Shown here one piece after another: positions 14,828 to 23,069 of a DNA stretch of 27,988 nucleotides. The stretch's first letter is position 1; every line of letters begins with the position of its first letter. Source of the DNA: JAIPIY01 sp964489785 (lineage in GTDB: Bacteria; Patescibacteriota; Minisyncoccia; Phycocordibacterales; UBA1006); contig CAZAZY010000007.1 in assembly GCA_964489785.1 (NCBI GenBank), positions 1-27,988 of the forward strand, written 5' to 3'. The translations under genes were made by a program, and so were the position numbers. The notes under the pieces are model-generated. The model saw only the letters and a program-made list of their open reading frames with translations. It did not search any database and had not been told where the DNA came from.

Positions 14828-15070
14828 TTATTTACCCAATTGGTAGTCTTGTGCTAATTTTTGAAGTTCATTTTTATACTTCATCATGACCTGCATGCTG
14901 GCAGTTTGTTCTAGTGTTCCCGCTTTTACTTTTACTTGGATTTCTTTTGCAATTTCTTCAAAAAGCTTAGGATTCTTTTCTACTAATGCCATAATCATGT
15001 CTTTTTGATCTTGTGGCAAGCTTTTTAGCTTGTGCTCCATTAATTTCTTCATTAAAAAATTCTTTATCAT
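14828..15070 (-). CDS. Small conserved-type helical protein, 80 residues
   Basis: It starts MIKNFLMKKLMEHKLKSLP, is wholly helix-prone and highly charged (KLKSLPQDQKDMIMALVEKN, EEIAKEIQVKVKAG), and has no membrane segment. I do not recognise a named family. TATAGT with a TGC extension (TGCTATAGT) lies 8 bases before the ATG, suggesting its own leaderless start inside the end of the upstream gene. It is followed by ychF after 3 bases; the pair is one transcription unit. Confidence 0.65.
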   Translation of the reverse strand: MIKNFLMKKLMEHKLKSLPQDQKDMIMALVEKNPKLFEEIAKEIQVKVKAGTLEQTASMQVMMKYKNELQKLAQDYQLGK

Positions 15071-15079
15071 ATGCGGAAA

Positions 15080-16327
15080 CTATAGCATGTTTGATGCTTT
15101 TTGAGAAGATTCTTTTTTCATCGCAAAAGCATTACCAATATGAGATGCTTTCCATGCCAAAGAAAATGGCAAGATCGAGAAAAAGAATTTTGCATCAATA
15201 ATTCTTCGCATAATAGATGCGGGTAGTCCAGTAAATATATGTCCCTGGACGGTAAATATTGCCCAGTGTTTACCAATCGGAATATTGCTGGCTGTTGGCT
15301 TTGGTACATACGTTTGCATAGGTTTTTGTTGTATATGCTGTAGAATATTTTCCGCTATGTAATCTGCATCATACAATGCTGTTTGGGCCATACCTGCATA
15401 GGGTGTGTTGGTGCTATCACCTCCTACAAAAAGAGTTTCAAATCCTTTTGCACGTAAATATTCATCTACGATTACCCTGCCACGTTCGGTACGTTCTAAT
15501 CCTTGTACAGAATCAAGAAGTTTATTAGGAACGACACCAGCAGTCCAGATAACCGTTTTTGCACCCATTTTCATGTCGTTCAAATAGACAGTCCATGAAT
15601 TTTCTTTTACCAATGTACGATTTAAAAAAACATTCACACCCAAAGATGCCAGGCGTTGTTGGATTTTATGAGAAGCTTTTTCTGGTAACATGGGAACCAA
15701 TCGAGAAGATCCTTCAATAATATCAATCGTAATAAACGATGGATCTATTTTGTAGGTGCGTGCCAAGGTCTTTGTGTATTCGGCCATTTCTCCTGCCAAT
15801 TCTACACCTGATGCACCGCCACCAATGATAACAAAATGGAGTGCTAATACTTTTTCTTCTTTTCCAGAATTTGCATTTTTTTGGAATAATTCTGTAATAT
15901 GGTTTTGCAGGATGATTGCCTGAGCCAAGGATTTGAAACTAAATGAACAGCTTTCTAATCCTTCAATATTAAAATATGTTGTTTCGCTTCCTGGGGCCAG
16001 AATTACATAATCGGCTTTGTATTCATTTCCTGATAATCCTGTCATGTGATATTCATCACCAAATTTTTTCAATGCAATTGCCGTATCTTGCACCAGTATC
16101 ACTTCGTCTTTTTTAAAAATATCCGTATATGGTATTGCTACACCCTGGGGTGCTCGGTCTGTTACTGTTCTGTATAATCCTGGGTAATATTCAAAATAGG
16201 ATTTTTTATCAACAATAGTTATTTCCAGATGATAATTATTTCTTTGTTTGAGTAATTTTTTAACAGATTGTATACCTGTAAAACCTCCTCCGATAATCAA
16301 AATGCGTGTTTTTTTGTTATTTTTCAT
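15080..16327 (-). CDS. NAD(P)/FAD-dependent oxidoreductase, type II NADH dehydrogenase-like
   Basis: 415 residues with two dinucleotide-binding folds. The FAD-binding motif is GGGFTG (13-18), the NAD(P)H-binding motif GGGASGVE (169-176), and the second FAD contact VGGDS (301-305). VILAPGS and TVIWTAGVVPN are typical of NDH-2. Its C-terminal end (IGKHWAIFTVQGHIFTGLPASIMRRIIDAKFFFSILPF, split between helices) is amphipathic and hydrophobic, as in membrane-associated NDH-2. It would oxidise NADH and pass electrons to a quinone or another acceptor; the acceptor is not evident. No other respiratory gene is visible in the window. An 8-7-8 inverted repeat overlaps its start codon. Confidence 0.85.
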   Translation of the reverse strand: MKNNKKTRILIIGGGFTGIQSVKKLLKQRNNYHLEITIVDKKSYFEYYPGLYRTVTDRAPQGVAIPYTDIFKKDEVILVQDTAIALKKFGDEYHMTGLSGNEYKADYVILAPGSETTYFNIEGLESCSFSFKSLAQAIILQNHITELFQKNANSGKEEKVLALHFVIIGGGASGVELAGEMAEYTKTLARTYKIDPSFITIDIIEGSSRLVPMLPEKASHKIQQRLASLGVNVFLNRTLVKENSWTVYLNDMKMGAKTVIWTAGVVPNKLLDSVQGLERTERGRVIVDEYLRAKGFETLFVGGDSTNTPYAGMAQTALYDADYIAENILQHIQQKPMQTYVPKPTASNIPIGKHWAIFTVQGHIFTGLPASIMRRIIDAKFFFSILPFSLAWKASHIGNAFAMKKESSQKASNML

Positions 16328-16346
16328 GATATAATATGTATCATGA
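16324..16346. promoter_or_regulatory. Candidate operator: 8-7-8 inverted repeat over the NDH-2-like start
   Basis: TCATGATA (16324-16331), spacer TAATATG, TATCATGA (16339-16346): a perfect inverted repeat. It covers the start codon of the flavoprotein gene and lies in the gap shared with the divergent ECF sigma gene. The size and symmetry suit a dimeric repressor. The regulator is unknown. Confidence 0.45.
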
Positions 16347-16406
16347 TACCAGAATCATTCTATTTGGCAAAATTGTCATAAAATAGATTCTCATACGTCA
16401 TAAGGT

Positions 16407-16928
16407 ATGGAAAGTACTCAACATGTACATAAAATCATAGAAAAAGCTTATTCTGACCATGCTGACAGCATCTTTCGGTTTTGTTTGACACAAACAAGAA
16501 ATCGTGATGTGGCAAAAGATATTCTTCAGGATGTTTTTATCAAAACATGGGAATATCTGCAAAATGGTAATTCTGTCGATAATATTCAGGCATTTTTATT
16601 TCGCGTTGCCAAAAATGCAATCATCGATGCTGGGCGTAAAAAGAAATCTTATTCTCTGGATGTTTTATTGGAAGAAGGATTCGAACCGGTTGATTCACGA
16701 GATGAATTGATTGGTCATCAAAATCGTTTAGATTTTGAGAGAGTTTTGATCTTGATTGATGATTTGGATGATATGTATAAAGAACCAATTCTTCTTCGTT
16801 ATGTAGAAGATCTGTCGATCAAAGATATTGCAAAAATTCTTTCTGAAAAAGAAAACACTATATCGGTACGCATTCATCGAGGTCTTGATATTTTGCACAA
16901 AAAAATACAAGATCAAGAAAAAAAATAA
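16407..16928 (+). CDS. ECF-type RNA polymerase sigma factor
   Basis: 173 residues with only regions 2 and 4, as in extracytoplasmic-function sigma factors. Region 2 carries FRFCLTQTRNRDVAKDILQDVFIKTWEYL and ends FLFRVAKNAIIDAGRKKK. After a linker, region 4 (about 118-168) reads YKEPILLRYVEDLSIKDIAKIL followed by the helix-turn-helix EKENTISVRIHRGLDILHKKI. It binds core polymerase and directs it to its own promoter set. The next gene, a DUF5667 membrane protein, starts one base after its stop, a typical sigma/anti-sigma pairing. Confidence 0.93.
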   Translation: MESTQHVHKIIEKAYSDHADSIFRFCLTQTRNRDVAKDILQDVFIKTWEYLQNGNSVDNIQAFLFRVAKNAIIDAGRKKKSYSLDVLLEEGFEPVDSRDELIGHQNRLDFERVLILIDDLDDMYKEPILLRYVEDLSIKDIAKILSEKENTISVRIHRGLDILHKKIQDQEKK

Positions 16929-16929
16929 C

Positions 16930-18513
16930 ATGAAAATAGAACCGCACAAAAAAATACATAATGAAAAAAATATCGTAAAAGAAATTACTTCTCTGCGGTC
17001 TATTTGTATGTCTGAAAAAGAACGTACTGATGTATGGAAATCAATCGTTTCTCAAATGCCAATCGTTTCTCCGTTTGCACAACATGTTATCACCTTGCGT
17101 TCGATGCTATCATTTGGAGCCCGTCTGGTTGCAATGGTTTTGGTTCTTGTGTTGGGGTTGGGTTCTGGTCTGACCTATGCTTCAGAAGAATCATTGCCTG
17201 GGGATTTTCTCTATCCATTCAAGGTGCATGTTTCAGAAGAAATAGAATCTCTTTCTAAAAAAGATCCAGAGGAGCGAGCTTCTTTTGCAACACAGCGCGC
17301 AGAACGTAGATTAGCTGAAGTGAAAATATTGGTAACTGAAGGATCTTTTGATGAAATAAAAAGTCAAGAAGTTGTTGCTAATTTTGAAAAACATACAAAA
17401 AAAGCAAAGGAAGAAACTCAAAAATTATCAAAGGTTCGCCCTGAAAAAGCATTAATTGTTGCAAGTAATTTTGAAACAACCTTGCAAACTAATTCTATTA
17501 TCTTGGATGAATTAAAGAAAGATATAGGGGCTACTGAAATTTTAGAGCAGGTTGTATCTCAAGTAAAAGAAGAAACAGATATTGCATCCGAGGAAAAGAG
17601 TCGCATGATGGCTTATGTATTTTATGATGATTCTGTTGACGAAGAAGTTAGAAATACTGTAATTGAAGAAAAAATAGAACAAGTTGAATCGCAATTGGCT
17701 CTCTTGGCGGAATCAGAACCAGTAATCATTGTTTTCGAAAATGAAGTTATTGCAGAGAAAATTGACGATCAAGATCCTGTTCAGATATCACGTGAATTAG
17801 CAAAGGAGGGAAAATTAGATGAAGCTTTTGCTTTATTGCATGAAACCCATTATGAATTAGAAAAGAATCGCGTACTAGCAAATCTTGAACAGGAAAGAGA
17901 AGAAATTAAATTGGCCTTAGAAATAGAATCTGGATTATCTGTATCTGATGTTGTTGAACCAAGTGTGGTTCCAAATGTTGATGTTATGTCTGCAGCAACG
18001 ATGATGACCACTGCAAATGTGGACCCTACTGTTTCCCCTGATGGGCTATGGAAAGTCATAATACAAGAAACAAAAAATGACGATGAGACGTATAAAATTT
18101 TATACAGTGTCATGTCTACTGTGGATGATTCTATTCAATATTTGATGTTTTCAAGAAAAACTATTGGAGACAGTATCTCACCTACTCCTCCAGTATATAT
18201 CTGGTCTTCTGATGGTGCGTATATCGCATATGAAAAAAATAATAAAATTGTCATTTTACAATTATTAAACGGTGAAATACAAGCAACTCTTGATGGATCG
18301 TTAATTGCATCAGTTGAGCCATTTCAAGCTTGGTTTGATATTAACACAAAACAACTACATTATTTTGTACAAAAAGATGGTATCTCGGTATTAGCAACAC
18401 ATTCACTATTTACTTCTGAATCAATCAGTCAACCTATTACTATTGAACCTATTCAAAAAGAACTTATTAAAATTGAAGATTCGCTATTGATAAAAGAAAA
18501 AGTTATTCGATAA
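16930..18513 (+). CDS. DUF5667 membrane protein, probable partner of the ECF sigma factor
   Basis: 527 residues. The start is the ATG one base after the sigma stop; upstream frame residues overlap the sigma gene. Residues 1-60 are a charged cytosolic tail (SEKERTDVWKSIVSQMP) that could hold the sigma factor. The transmembrane segment is 62-84. A DUF5667-like helical segment follows: LPGDFLYPFKVHVSEEIESL, then EERASFATQRAERRLAEVKIL. Long coiled-coil-like helices run to about 380. The C-terminal 150 residues are strand-rich with SPDGLWKVI and IWSSDGAYIAYE, as in WD40/PD40 beta-propeller blades. The topology suggests an outside sensor with an inside sigma-binding tail. The anti-sigma role is inferred from context. 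The last 11 bases overlap the converging gene. Confidence 0.8.
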   Translation: MKIEPHKKIHNEKNIVKEITSLRSICMSEKERTDVWKSIVSQMPIVSPFAQHVITLRSMLSFGARLVAMVLVLVLGLGSGLTYASEESLPGDFLYPFKVHVSEEIESLSKKDPEERASFATQRAERRLAEVKILVTEGSFDEIKSQEVVANFEKHTKKAKEETQKLSKVRPEKALIVASNFETTLQTNSIILDELKKDIGATEILEQVVSQVKEETDIASEEKSRMMAYVFYDDSVDEEVRNTVIEEKIEQVESQLALLAESEPVIIVFENEVIAEKIDDQDPVQISRELAKEGKLDEAFALLHETHYELEKNRVLANLEQEREEIKLALEIESGLSVSDVVEPSVVPNVDVMSAATMMTTANVDPTVSPDGLWKVIIQETKNDDETYKILYSVMSTVDDSIQYLMFSRKTIGDSISPTPPVYIWSSDGAYIAYEKNNKIVILQLLNGEIQATLDGSLIASVEPFQAWFDINTKQLHYFVQKDGISVLATHSLFTSESISQPITIEPIQKELIKIEDSLLIKEKVIR

Positions 18514-19930
18514 TTTCAATATCATCAATACTATTTTCTAATTCAGGTGCAGATTTTCTGTGTGATATTAATAATCCCAAAATACCTCCTATGCTCAGAA
18601 AAATAATTCCCAAAAAGCCAATCATGTAAAGAATGGTTTTAGATTTTGTGGTTGAGGTATTTGCCTGCGCAGATAATGAATTCGAAATAGATTGATTTTC
18701 TGTATGAGAAGAAATAGTATCTGTTGCCTTTACTGAAACCATCTCTGATTCGCTTGCTATTTCATTAGGTGGCACTATATAAGTCATGGATGCGGACGCT
18801 TGCCCTGTCTTAATTGGTGTTGTTCCAATATTGGGTGTCCACGTATCCACTGCAGTTTGGTTCGGGGTATATAACGCAAGAGAGGATGTATCTATTACGG
18901 GTATGTTTGTTTTTGATGATGGAATTTTTAATGTTGCCCCAGCGAGAATAGTCGTTCTATTTGGTAGAGAATATTTTTCATTACCCGACATTAAAAACCA
19001 ACCCGTTGTATCGATATCAAATTTAGAAGTATTTTTTATCACAATCGTTCCATTGGTCATCTTCTCTTCAATAATAAGAGATGGTTCATGAACGGTTATT
19101 TTTGTACGTAATGTGACATTAGGATATTCATCAAAAACTGTTTTATAAAAATCCAATATCAAAAGATAATCACCCGCATGTTCATAAGTATGATATAAAA
19201 TTTCGCTGGTTCTTTTTTCATATTGTGTCCCGTCACCCATAGTCCATACAAAACGACCTACCTTGATGGTATTAATTTCATCTCGAAGAATGGTGGGAAG
19301 AAATCGTGTTTGGGTATGAGCGGTAATCGCTGGCTCTCTCTTCAATGAGGCAGTATACATTGTTGGTTTTTTTGGTTTTTCTTCTATTCGTTCATCTTTA
19401 GTAAAGAAAGTAATTGACCCTCCACCTCCGGATGATGTCGATCCTGATCCTGTATCTGTTTCTTCAGATTCATTGTTTGTGTTTGCTTCACATGATGATA
19501 TGTCGCCTATTATTACTGATGTTTGTATTGAAAAAGTATTTGTTGGATTGGCACGCTCTGTTGCTGATACCGAAATGGTTGCCGTTTGTGGTGCGCTGTC
19601 TTTATAATAAAAATTTATATTTGCAGAATTAGAAGCCATGGTTCTGGATGTAATAGGTGTCCAGGTTGTATTGTTCGTTGAAAAAGTTCCCGTATTAGAT
19701 GTGGTGCTATAGGTAATATCAAAAGTAGATCCAACGGGAGTACTTTCTCCATTGCTGTTCTGAGATTGCACAGTAAATTTACAAGAAACATCATCTACTG
19801 CTAATGAAGATGGAGATGCCACAAAAACAAATTGAGTAACAGAAGCTTGGGTAAAAAATGGAAAAAAACCAAAAATAAAGAGAACGATAATGCATTTCGA
19901 GATATTCTTTTGAAATAAATCAATCTTCAT
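18503..19930 (-). CDS. Surface protein with PKD and lamin-tail-like domains
   Basis: 475 residues from the ATG at 19930 (MKIDLFQKN); an ATG two codons earlier is also possible. The signal peptide IIVLFIFGFFPFFTQAS is followed by an Ig-like N-terminal domain (TQFVFVASPSSLAVDDVSC...). A Gly/Ser linker comes next, then a PKD domain (FVWTMGDGTQYEKRT, HTYEHAGDYLLIL). A lamin-tail-like domain follows (GTIVIKNTSKFDIDTTGWFL, TILAGATLKIP). A Ser/Thr-rich stalk leads to a C-terminal transmembrane helix (TILYMIGFLGIIFLSIGGIL) and a short acidic tail. It is therefore exported and anchored, facing outward. The role is unknown; adhesion or envelope structure is plausible. Confidence 0.8.
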   Translation of the reverse strand: MKIDLFQKNISKCIIVLFIFGFFPFFTQASVTQFVFVASPSSLAVDDVSCKFTVQSQNSNGESTPVGSTFDITYSTTSNTGTFSTNNTTWTPITSRTMASNSANINFYYKDSAPQTATISVSATERANPTNTFSIQTSVIIGDISSCEANTNNESEETDTGSGSTSSGGGGSITFFTKDERIEEKPKKPTMYTASLKREPAITAHTQTRFLPTILRDEINTIKVGRFVWTMGDGTQYEKRTSEILYHTYEHAGDYLLILDFYKTVFDEYPNVTLRTKITVHEPSLIIEEKMTNGTIVIKNTSKFDIDTTGWFLMSGNEKYSLPNRTTILAGATLKIPSSKTNIPVIDTSSLALYTPNQTAVDTWTPNIGTTPIKTGQASASMTYIVPPNEIASESEMVSVKATDTISSHTENQSISNSLSAQANTSTTKSKTILYMIGFLGIIFLSIGGILGLLISHRKSAPELENSIDDIEIIE

Positions 19931-19940
19931 ATGCATGCAA

Positions 19941-19969
19941 ATTATATCTTATTCCAATACCTTGCGCAA
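19941..19969 (-). promoter_or_regulatory. Promoter of the PKD/lamin-tail gene
   Basis: On the minus strand TTGCGC (19964-19969), a 17-base spacer and TATAAT (19941-19946). It lies across the 3' end of the TraD-like gene. The predicted start near 19934 leaves almost no leader before the ATG at 19930. Confidence 0.6.
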
Positions 19970-21982
19970 AATATCTTCTGGTAATTCCCTGGGGGTTCGC
20001 GATAATGTTGGATTTGGTTGGATCGACTGTTGTGTCTCGGGTGATTTTACAGGAGAGGTTTTTTCAGGATTTTCTTCTACGATAGGAGATTCTGGAATTT
20101 TATTTTTTGATTCTTGCTCAAACGAAGATAATGCTTTTTGAAAAAAAGATACGCTTTCTTCCGACGGCCCTTTTTGGATACCTTTGTGCGTATGTAAAGA
20201 TGTTGAGGGTGTATGAGGTGCTTTTAAAGTGTTCAATGATATAGGTTTTTGTTCTACTTTTGAAGTTATTGTGACGGGTGGTTTCTCGGTAGATTGTTTT
20301 GATGATTGATTTTGTAATGCCTGTTGTATGGTGTCTCGTAAGGATGGTGCAGGTTTAATTATTGCAGGTTTTGATTCCGGTTTTTCTACGGGGATATTTT
20401 TAGGTACAGTAAATTCTTTTTTGGGTTGTTGTACCTCATTTGTTTGTGAGGTTTCTTTTTTTACTTCGGTACTTTTCTTTTTTATTACAGGGGGTATTTC
20501 CCCTTTTTTTACTTTTTGGAGACAGTCTTTACAATAAATAGGTAAACCATTTGTTGGTTCAAAAGGAAGAAATGCTTTTTTACCACACACATCACAGGGT
20601 TTTTCGTGCATTGGTTTATCACTGGAACCAGAATTTCCATTTGATTTATTTTCTGATGTTTGACTATTATTGGTCGATCCTGTTGGTTCGCTCCAGGCGT
20701 TTATTTCATCTTCGATTTCTTTGCGTGGTCGATGATATAATCTTCGAGATGCTTCTATAATACGTTCTGGGGCATTTTGTGCGGATGTCAGGGTAAAAGG
20801 AGGTAATGTTTTTGCAGAAAATGGTCGTGTGGTCATACCATCTACCATGAGTTTTAAATAGGTATGATAATTGGGTAGCATCACGAAATCCTGAGGTATA
20901 AATTCTGGTTCAAATTCCTGTTCCAAAAATTCTGCATCACGAGCTCCTACACGGAAAACTATCATGGATCCCACGTTACCAAATACAGCGTCACGTACTG
21001 TTGCTGAACTTTCTACAACCAACTGGTCGATATACTGATGCGCGATAATCAAATTTAATCGGTATTTACGTGCTTCGGAAAGAATACTGGCAAAAGAATC
21101 AGTAACAAAGTTTTGGAACTCATCGACATATAAATAAAAATCCTGACGCTCTTCTTCTTTGATACGTACACGTTCCATCGCTGCCAGCTGGATTTTGGTA
21201 ATAATCATCCCGCCCAGCAAACTGGAATTGTCTTCCCCTATTCTTCCTTTTGAAAGATTTACCAGAAAGATTTTTTTAGAGTTCATGATGTCATAAACAT
21301 CGATGGTGCTTTTTTGTTGACCAATAATATTACGAACAATTGCAGTAGACAAAAATTGTCCCACTTTGTTTTGAATTGGGGCAATCGCTTCATTTCTGAA
21401 TTTTTCCTGCCACGCTTCGTATTCTTGGACCCAAAATGCTTTTACTACGGGATCGGTAATATTGTTTACGATTTCTTTTCGATAATTTTTATCTACCAAA
21501 AGACGTGGAACACCCAATAATGTTGAACCTGGTGTATCTAATAATGCCAGAATACAATTATTCAAAATGTATTCCATACGAGATGACCATACATTGGCCC
21601 ACATTTTTGTAAAGATTCCCATGAGTCCCGATGCTACCAAGTGTTTATATTTTGGATCAACAATTTCCAACACATTAAATCCCATGTGAAAATCAGTATC
21701 AGATGGATTGAAATAAATAACATCATCCATTCTGTTTTCTGGAATCATCGTAAGAAGACTTTCCACTAATTCTCCGTGGGGATCAACAACACACAATCCT
21801 TCGCCCCGTGCAACATCCTGAATCATCATGTTTGATAACATGGTAGATTTACCAGTACCGGATTTTCCCAATATATACATGTGCTGTCGACGGTCGCGTC
21901 GTTTAATACCAAATTGTTGTTTGGTATCGCGATAATAGGTCTCGGCAAAATAGGTTATATCTGGATGTTTTGGAATTTCCAT
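19949..21982 (-). CDS. TraD/VirD4-like P-loop ATPase with zinc ribbon
   Basis: 677 residues. Walker A is GKSGTGKST (39-47), VVDPHGEL is at 65-72, and Walker B is FYLYVDEFQNF (282-292). EARKYRLNLIIAHQYIDQL is the typical TraD/TraG/VirD4 block near the sensor. There is no transmembrane segment, unlike classical coupling proteins. After the ATPase core comes a linker and a four-Cys zinc ribbon (Cys463, 466, 484, 487: CDVCGKKAF...GLPIYCKDC). The last 180 residues are a low-complexity, Pro/Lys/Ser/Glu-rich tail. Such ATPases power DNA or protein transfer. No other secretion gene is beside it here, so the partner machine is not visible. Confidence 0.83.
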   Translation of the reverse strand: MEIPKHPDITYFAETYYRDTKQQFGIKRRDRRQHMYILGKSGTGKSTMLSNMMIQDVARGEGLCVVDPHGELVESLLTMIPENRMDDVIYFNPSDTDFHMGFNVLEIVDPKYKHLVASGLMGIFTKMWANVWSSRMEYILNNCILALLDTPGSTLLGVPRLLVDKNYRKEIVNNITDPVVKAFWVQEYEAWQEKFRNEAIAPIQNKVGQFLSTAIVRNIIGQQKSTIDVYDIMNSKKIFLVNLSKGRIGEDNSSLLGGMIITKIQLAAMERVRIKEEERQDFYLYVDEFQNFVTDSFASILSEARKYRLNLIIAHQYIDQLVVESSATVRDAVFGNVGSMIVFRVGARDAEFLEQEFEPEFIPQDFVMLPNYHTYLKLMVDGMTTRPFSAKTLPPFTLTSAQNAPERIIEASRRLYHRPRKEIEDEINAWSEPTGSTNNSQTSENKSNGNSGSSDKPMHEKPCDVCGKKAFLPFEPTNGLPIYCKDCLQKVKKGEIPPVIKKKSTEVKKETSQTNEVQQPKKEFTVPKNIPVEKPESKPAIIKPAPSLRDTIQQALQNQSSKQSTEKPPVTITSKVEQKPISLNTLKAPHTPSTSLHTHKGIQKGPSEESVSFFQKALSSFEQESKNKIPESPIVEENPEKTSPVKSPETQQSIQPNPTLSRTPRELPEDILRKVLE

Positions 21983-21993
21983 AAAGTATATAT

Positions 21994-22023
21994 ATTATAC
22001 CTATATCTGTTATAAAAACACAA
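21994..22023 (-). promoter_or_regulatory. Promoter of the TraD-like gene
   Basis: On the minus strand TTGTGT (22018-22023), an 18-base spacer and TATAAT (21994-21999), 11 bases before the ATG at 21982. It occupies the 44-base gap after rlmB. Confidence 0.5.
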
Positions 22024-22026
22024 GGA

Positions 22027-22788
22027 TTATATTGATTGACGACGTTTCCATTCAAATGCAACCAAAGCTGCAGTAACCGAAGCATTCAAAGATTCAACAT
22101 TATGTGACAACGGAATTTTTGCTACCGTATCTAATACTGATTTCACCGAAGATGAAATGCCTTCGTGTTCCCCACCGATTACCCAAATAACCTTGTCTGT
22201 CATTTCGACACTCCATAATGATTGTGTACCACCCGCGTCCCAACCAATAATGGTATATCCATCGTCTTTGAATTTTTGTAAGGTATTTTTTGCATGAGAA
22301 ATTTCACAAATAGGAATGATTCCCAAGGTGCCTACAGAGGTTTTATACGTGGCAGTCGAAATCGGAGCTTGGTTTCTTCCTGGGACAAGAATCCCCTGTA
22401 TATGTGATGCTGTTGCCGAACGAATGATTGCACCAAAATTATGTTGATCTTGGATACCATCCAAATAAAATAATGCATTTGGTTTATTTTTTTCTGATCG
22501 TTCTTTTAGTATTTTTTCTAAATCTTTTAATGATGTGTAATCAATTGGCTCTATCTTTGCAATCACTCCTTGGTGTACAGCGTCTTCACCCAATAGATCC
22601 TGCATCTTTGATTCAGGAAAAGAATCAACGGGGATAAGGTGCTCTTTTGCCATACTGTAAATACCAGAAAAAGATTGTTCTTTTACAGAGTCACGCAGAT
22701 AAATATGGTGCACGCGTTTTGGATCTCTTTTGACAAGATCTCCTACTGCGTGTTTTCCAAAAATATAAAATGGTTCAGGTGTTTTCAT
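22027..22788 (-). CDS. rlmB: 23S rRNA 2'-O-methyltransferase of the TrmH/RlmB type
   Basis: A 253-residue SPOUT-fold methyltransferase. The N-terminal L30e-like substrate-binding part (FYIFGKHAVGDLVKRDPKRVHHIYL) is followed by the SPOUT core: LDGIQDQHNFGAIIRSA (motif 1), VIWVIGGEHEGISSSV (motif 2), IPLSHNVESLNASVTAALVAFEWKR (motif 3, SAM-knot). RlmB methylates G2251 of 23S rRNA. The family match is strong; the exact site is inferred, and another TrmH-family target cannot be excluded. The start is divergent from the small membrane operon, with which it shares a palindromic -10. Confidence 0.88.
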   Translation of the reverse strand: MKTPEPFYIFGKHAVGDLVKRDPKRVHHIYLRDSVKEQSFSGIYSMAKEHLIPVDSFPESKMQDLLGEDAVHQGVIAKIEPIDYTSLKDLEKILKERSEKNKPNALFYLDGIQDQHNFGAIIRSATASHIQGILVPGRNQAPISTATYKTSVGTLGIIPICEISHAKNTLQKFKDDGYTIIGWDAGGTQSLWSVEMTDKVIWVIGGEHEGISSSVKSVLDTVAKIPLSHNVESLNASVTAALVAFEWKRRQSI

Positions 22789-22810
22789 ATGTATAAAATA
22801 AGAGTATACT
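22782..22810. promoter_or_regulatory. Bidirectional promoter core with palindromic -10 (rlmB / bPH2 operon)
   Basis: AGTATACT (22803-22810) gives TATACT on both strands. For the plus operon, TTTTCA (22782-22787) and a 17-base spacer precede TATACT (22805-22810), which ends 7 bases before the ATG at 22818 (leaderless). For rlmB the -10 lies 14 bases before its ATG, with only a weak -35. It repeats the serS/dprA arrangement. Confidence 0.5.
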
Positions 22811-22817
22811 ATGTTGT

Positions 22818-23066
22818 ATGTATCCGCAAGCTACATTTTCATTTTCTCTTACAAAAATTATTTTAGCCATTCCACATAATTTTTTATGGATTAGTGCTTT
22901 GGTTGTTCTTGTGTTAGTTATTTTAATAACTTTGGCTTTGGTTTTTCATTGGTATGAATATCGACAAAAAAGTCCAGCAACCGTTTTTGCTGAAATTATG
23001 TATTTTGTTGGTTTGGTTGTTTTTATATTATTAGCATTTGGGTCATTATCAATGGCTTTATCATAA
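22818..23066 (+). CDS. Small two-pass membrane protein
   Basis: 82 residues with two transmembrane helices, FLWISALVVLVLVILITLALVF (split by eye at the membrane edges) and IMYFVGLVVFILLAFGSLSM, joined by a short basic loop HWYEYRQKSP. I recognise no named family. Its stop is 3 bases before the bPH2 gene, so the two are one operon and their products may work together in the membrane. A TATACT hexamer ends 7 bases before the start codon. Confidence 0.7.
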   Translation: MYPQATFSFSLTKIILAIPHNFLWISALVVLVLVILITLALVFHWYEYRQKSPATVFAEIMYFVGLVVFILLAFGSLSMALS

Positions 23067-23069
23067 TTT

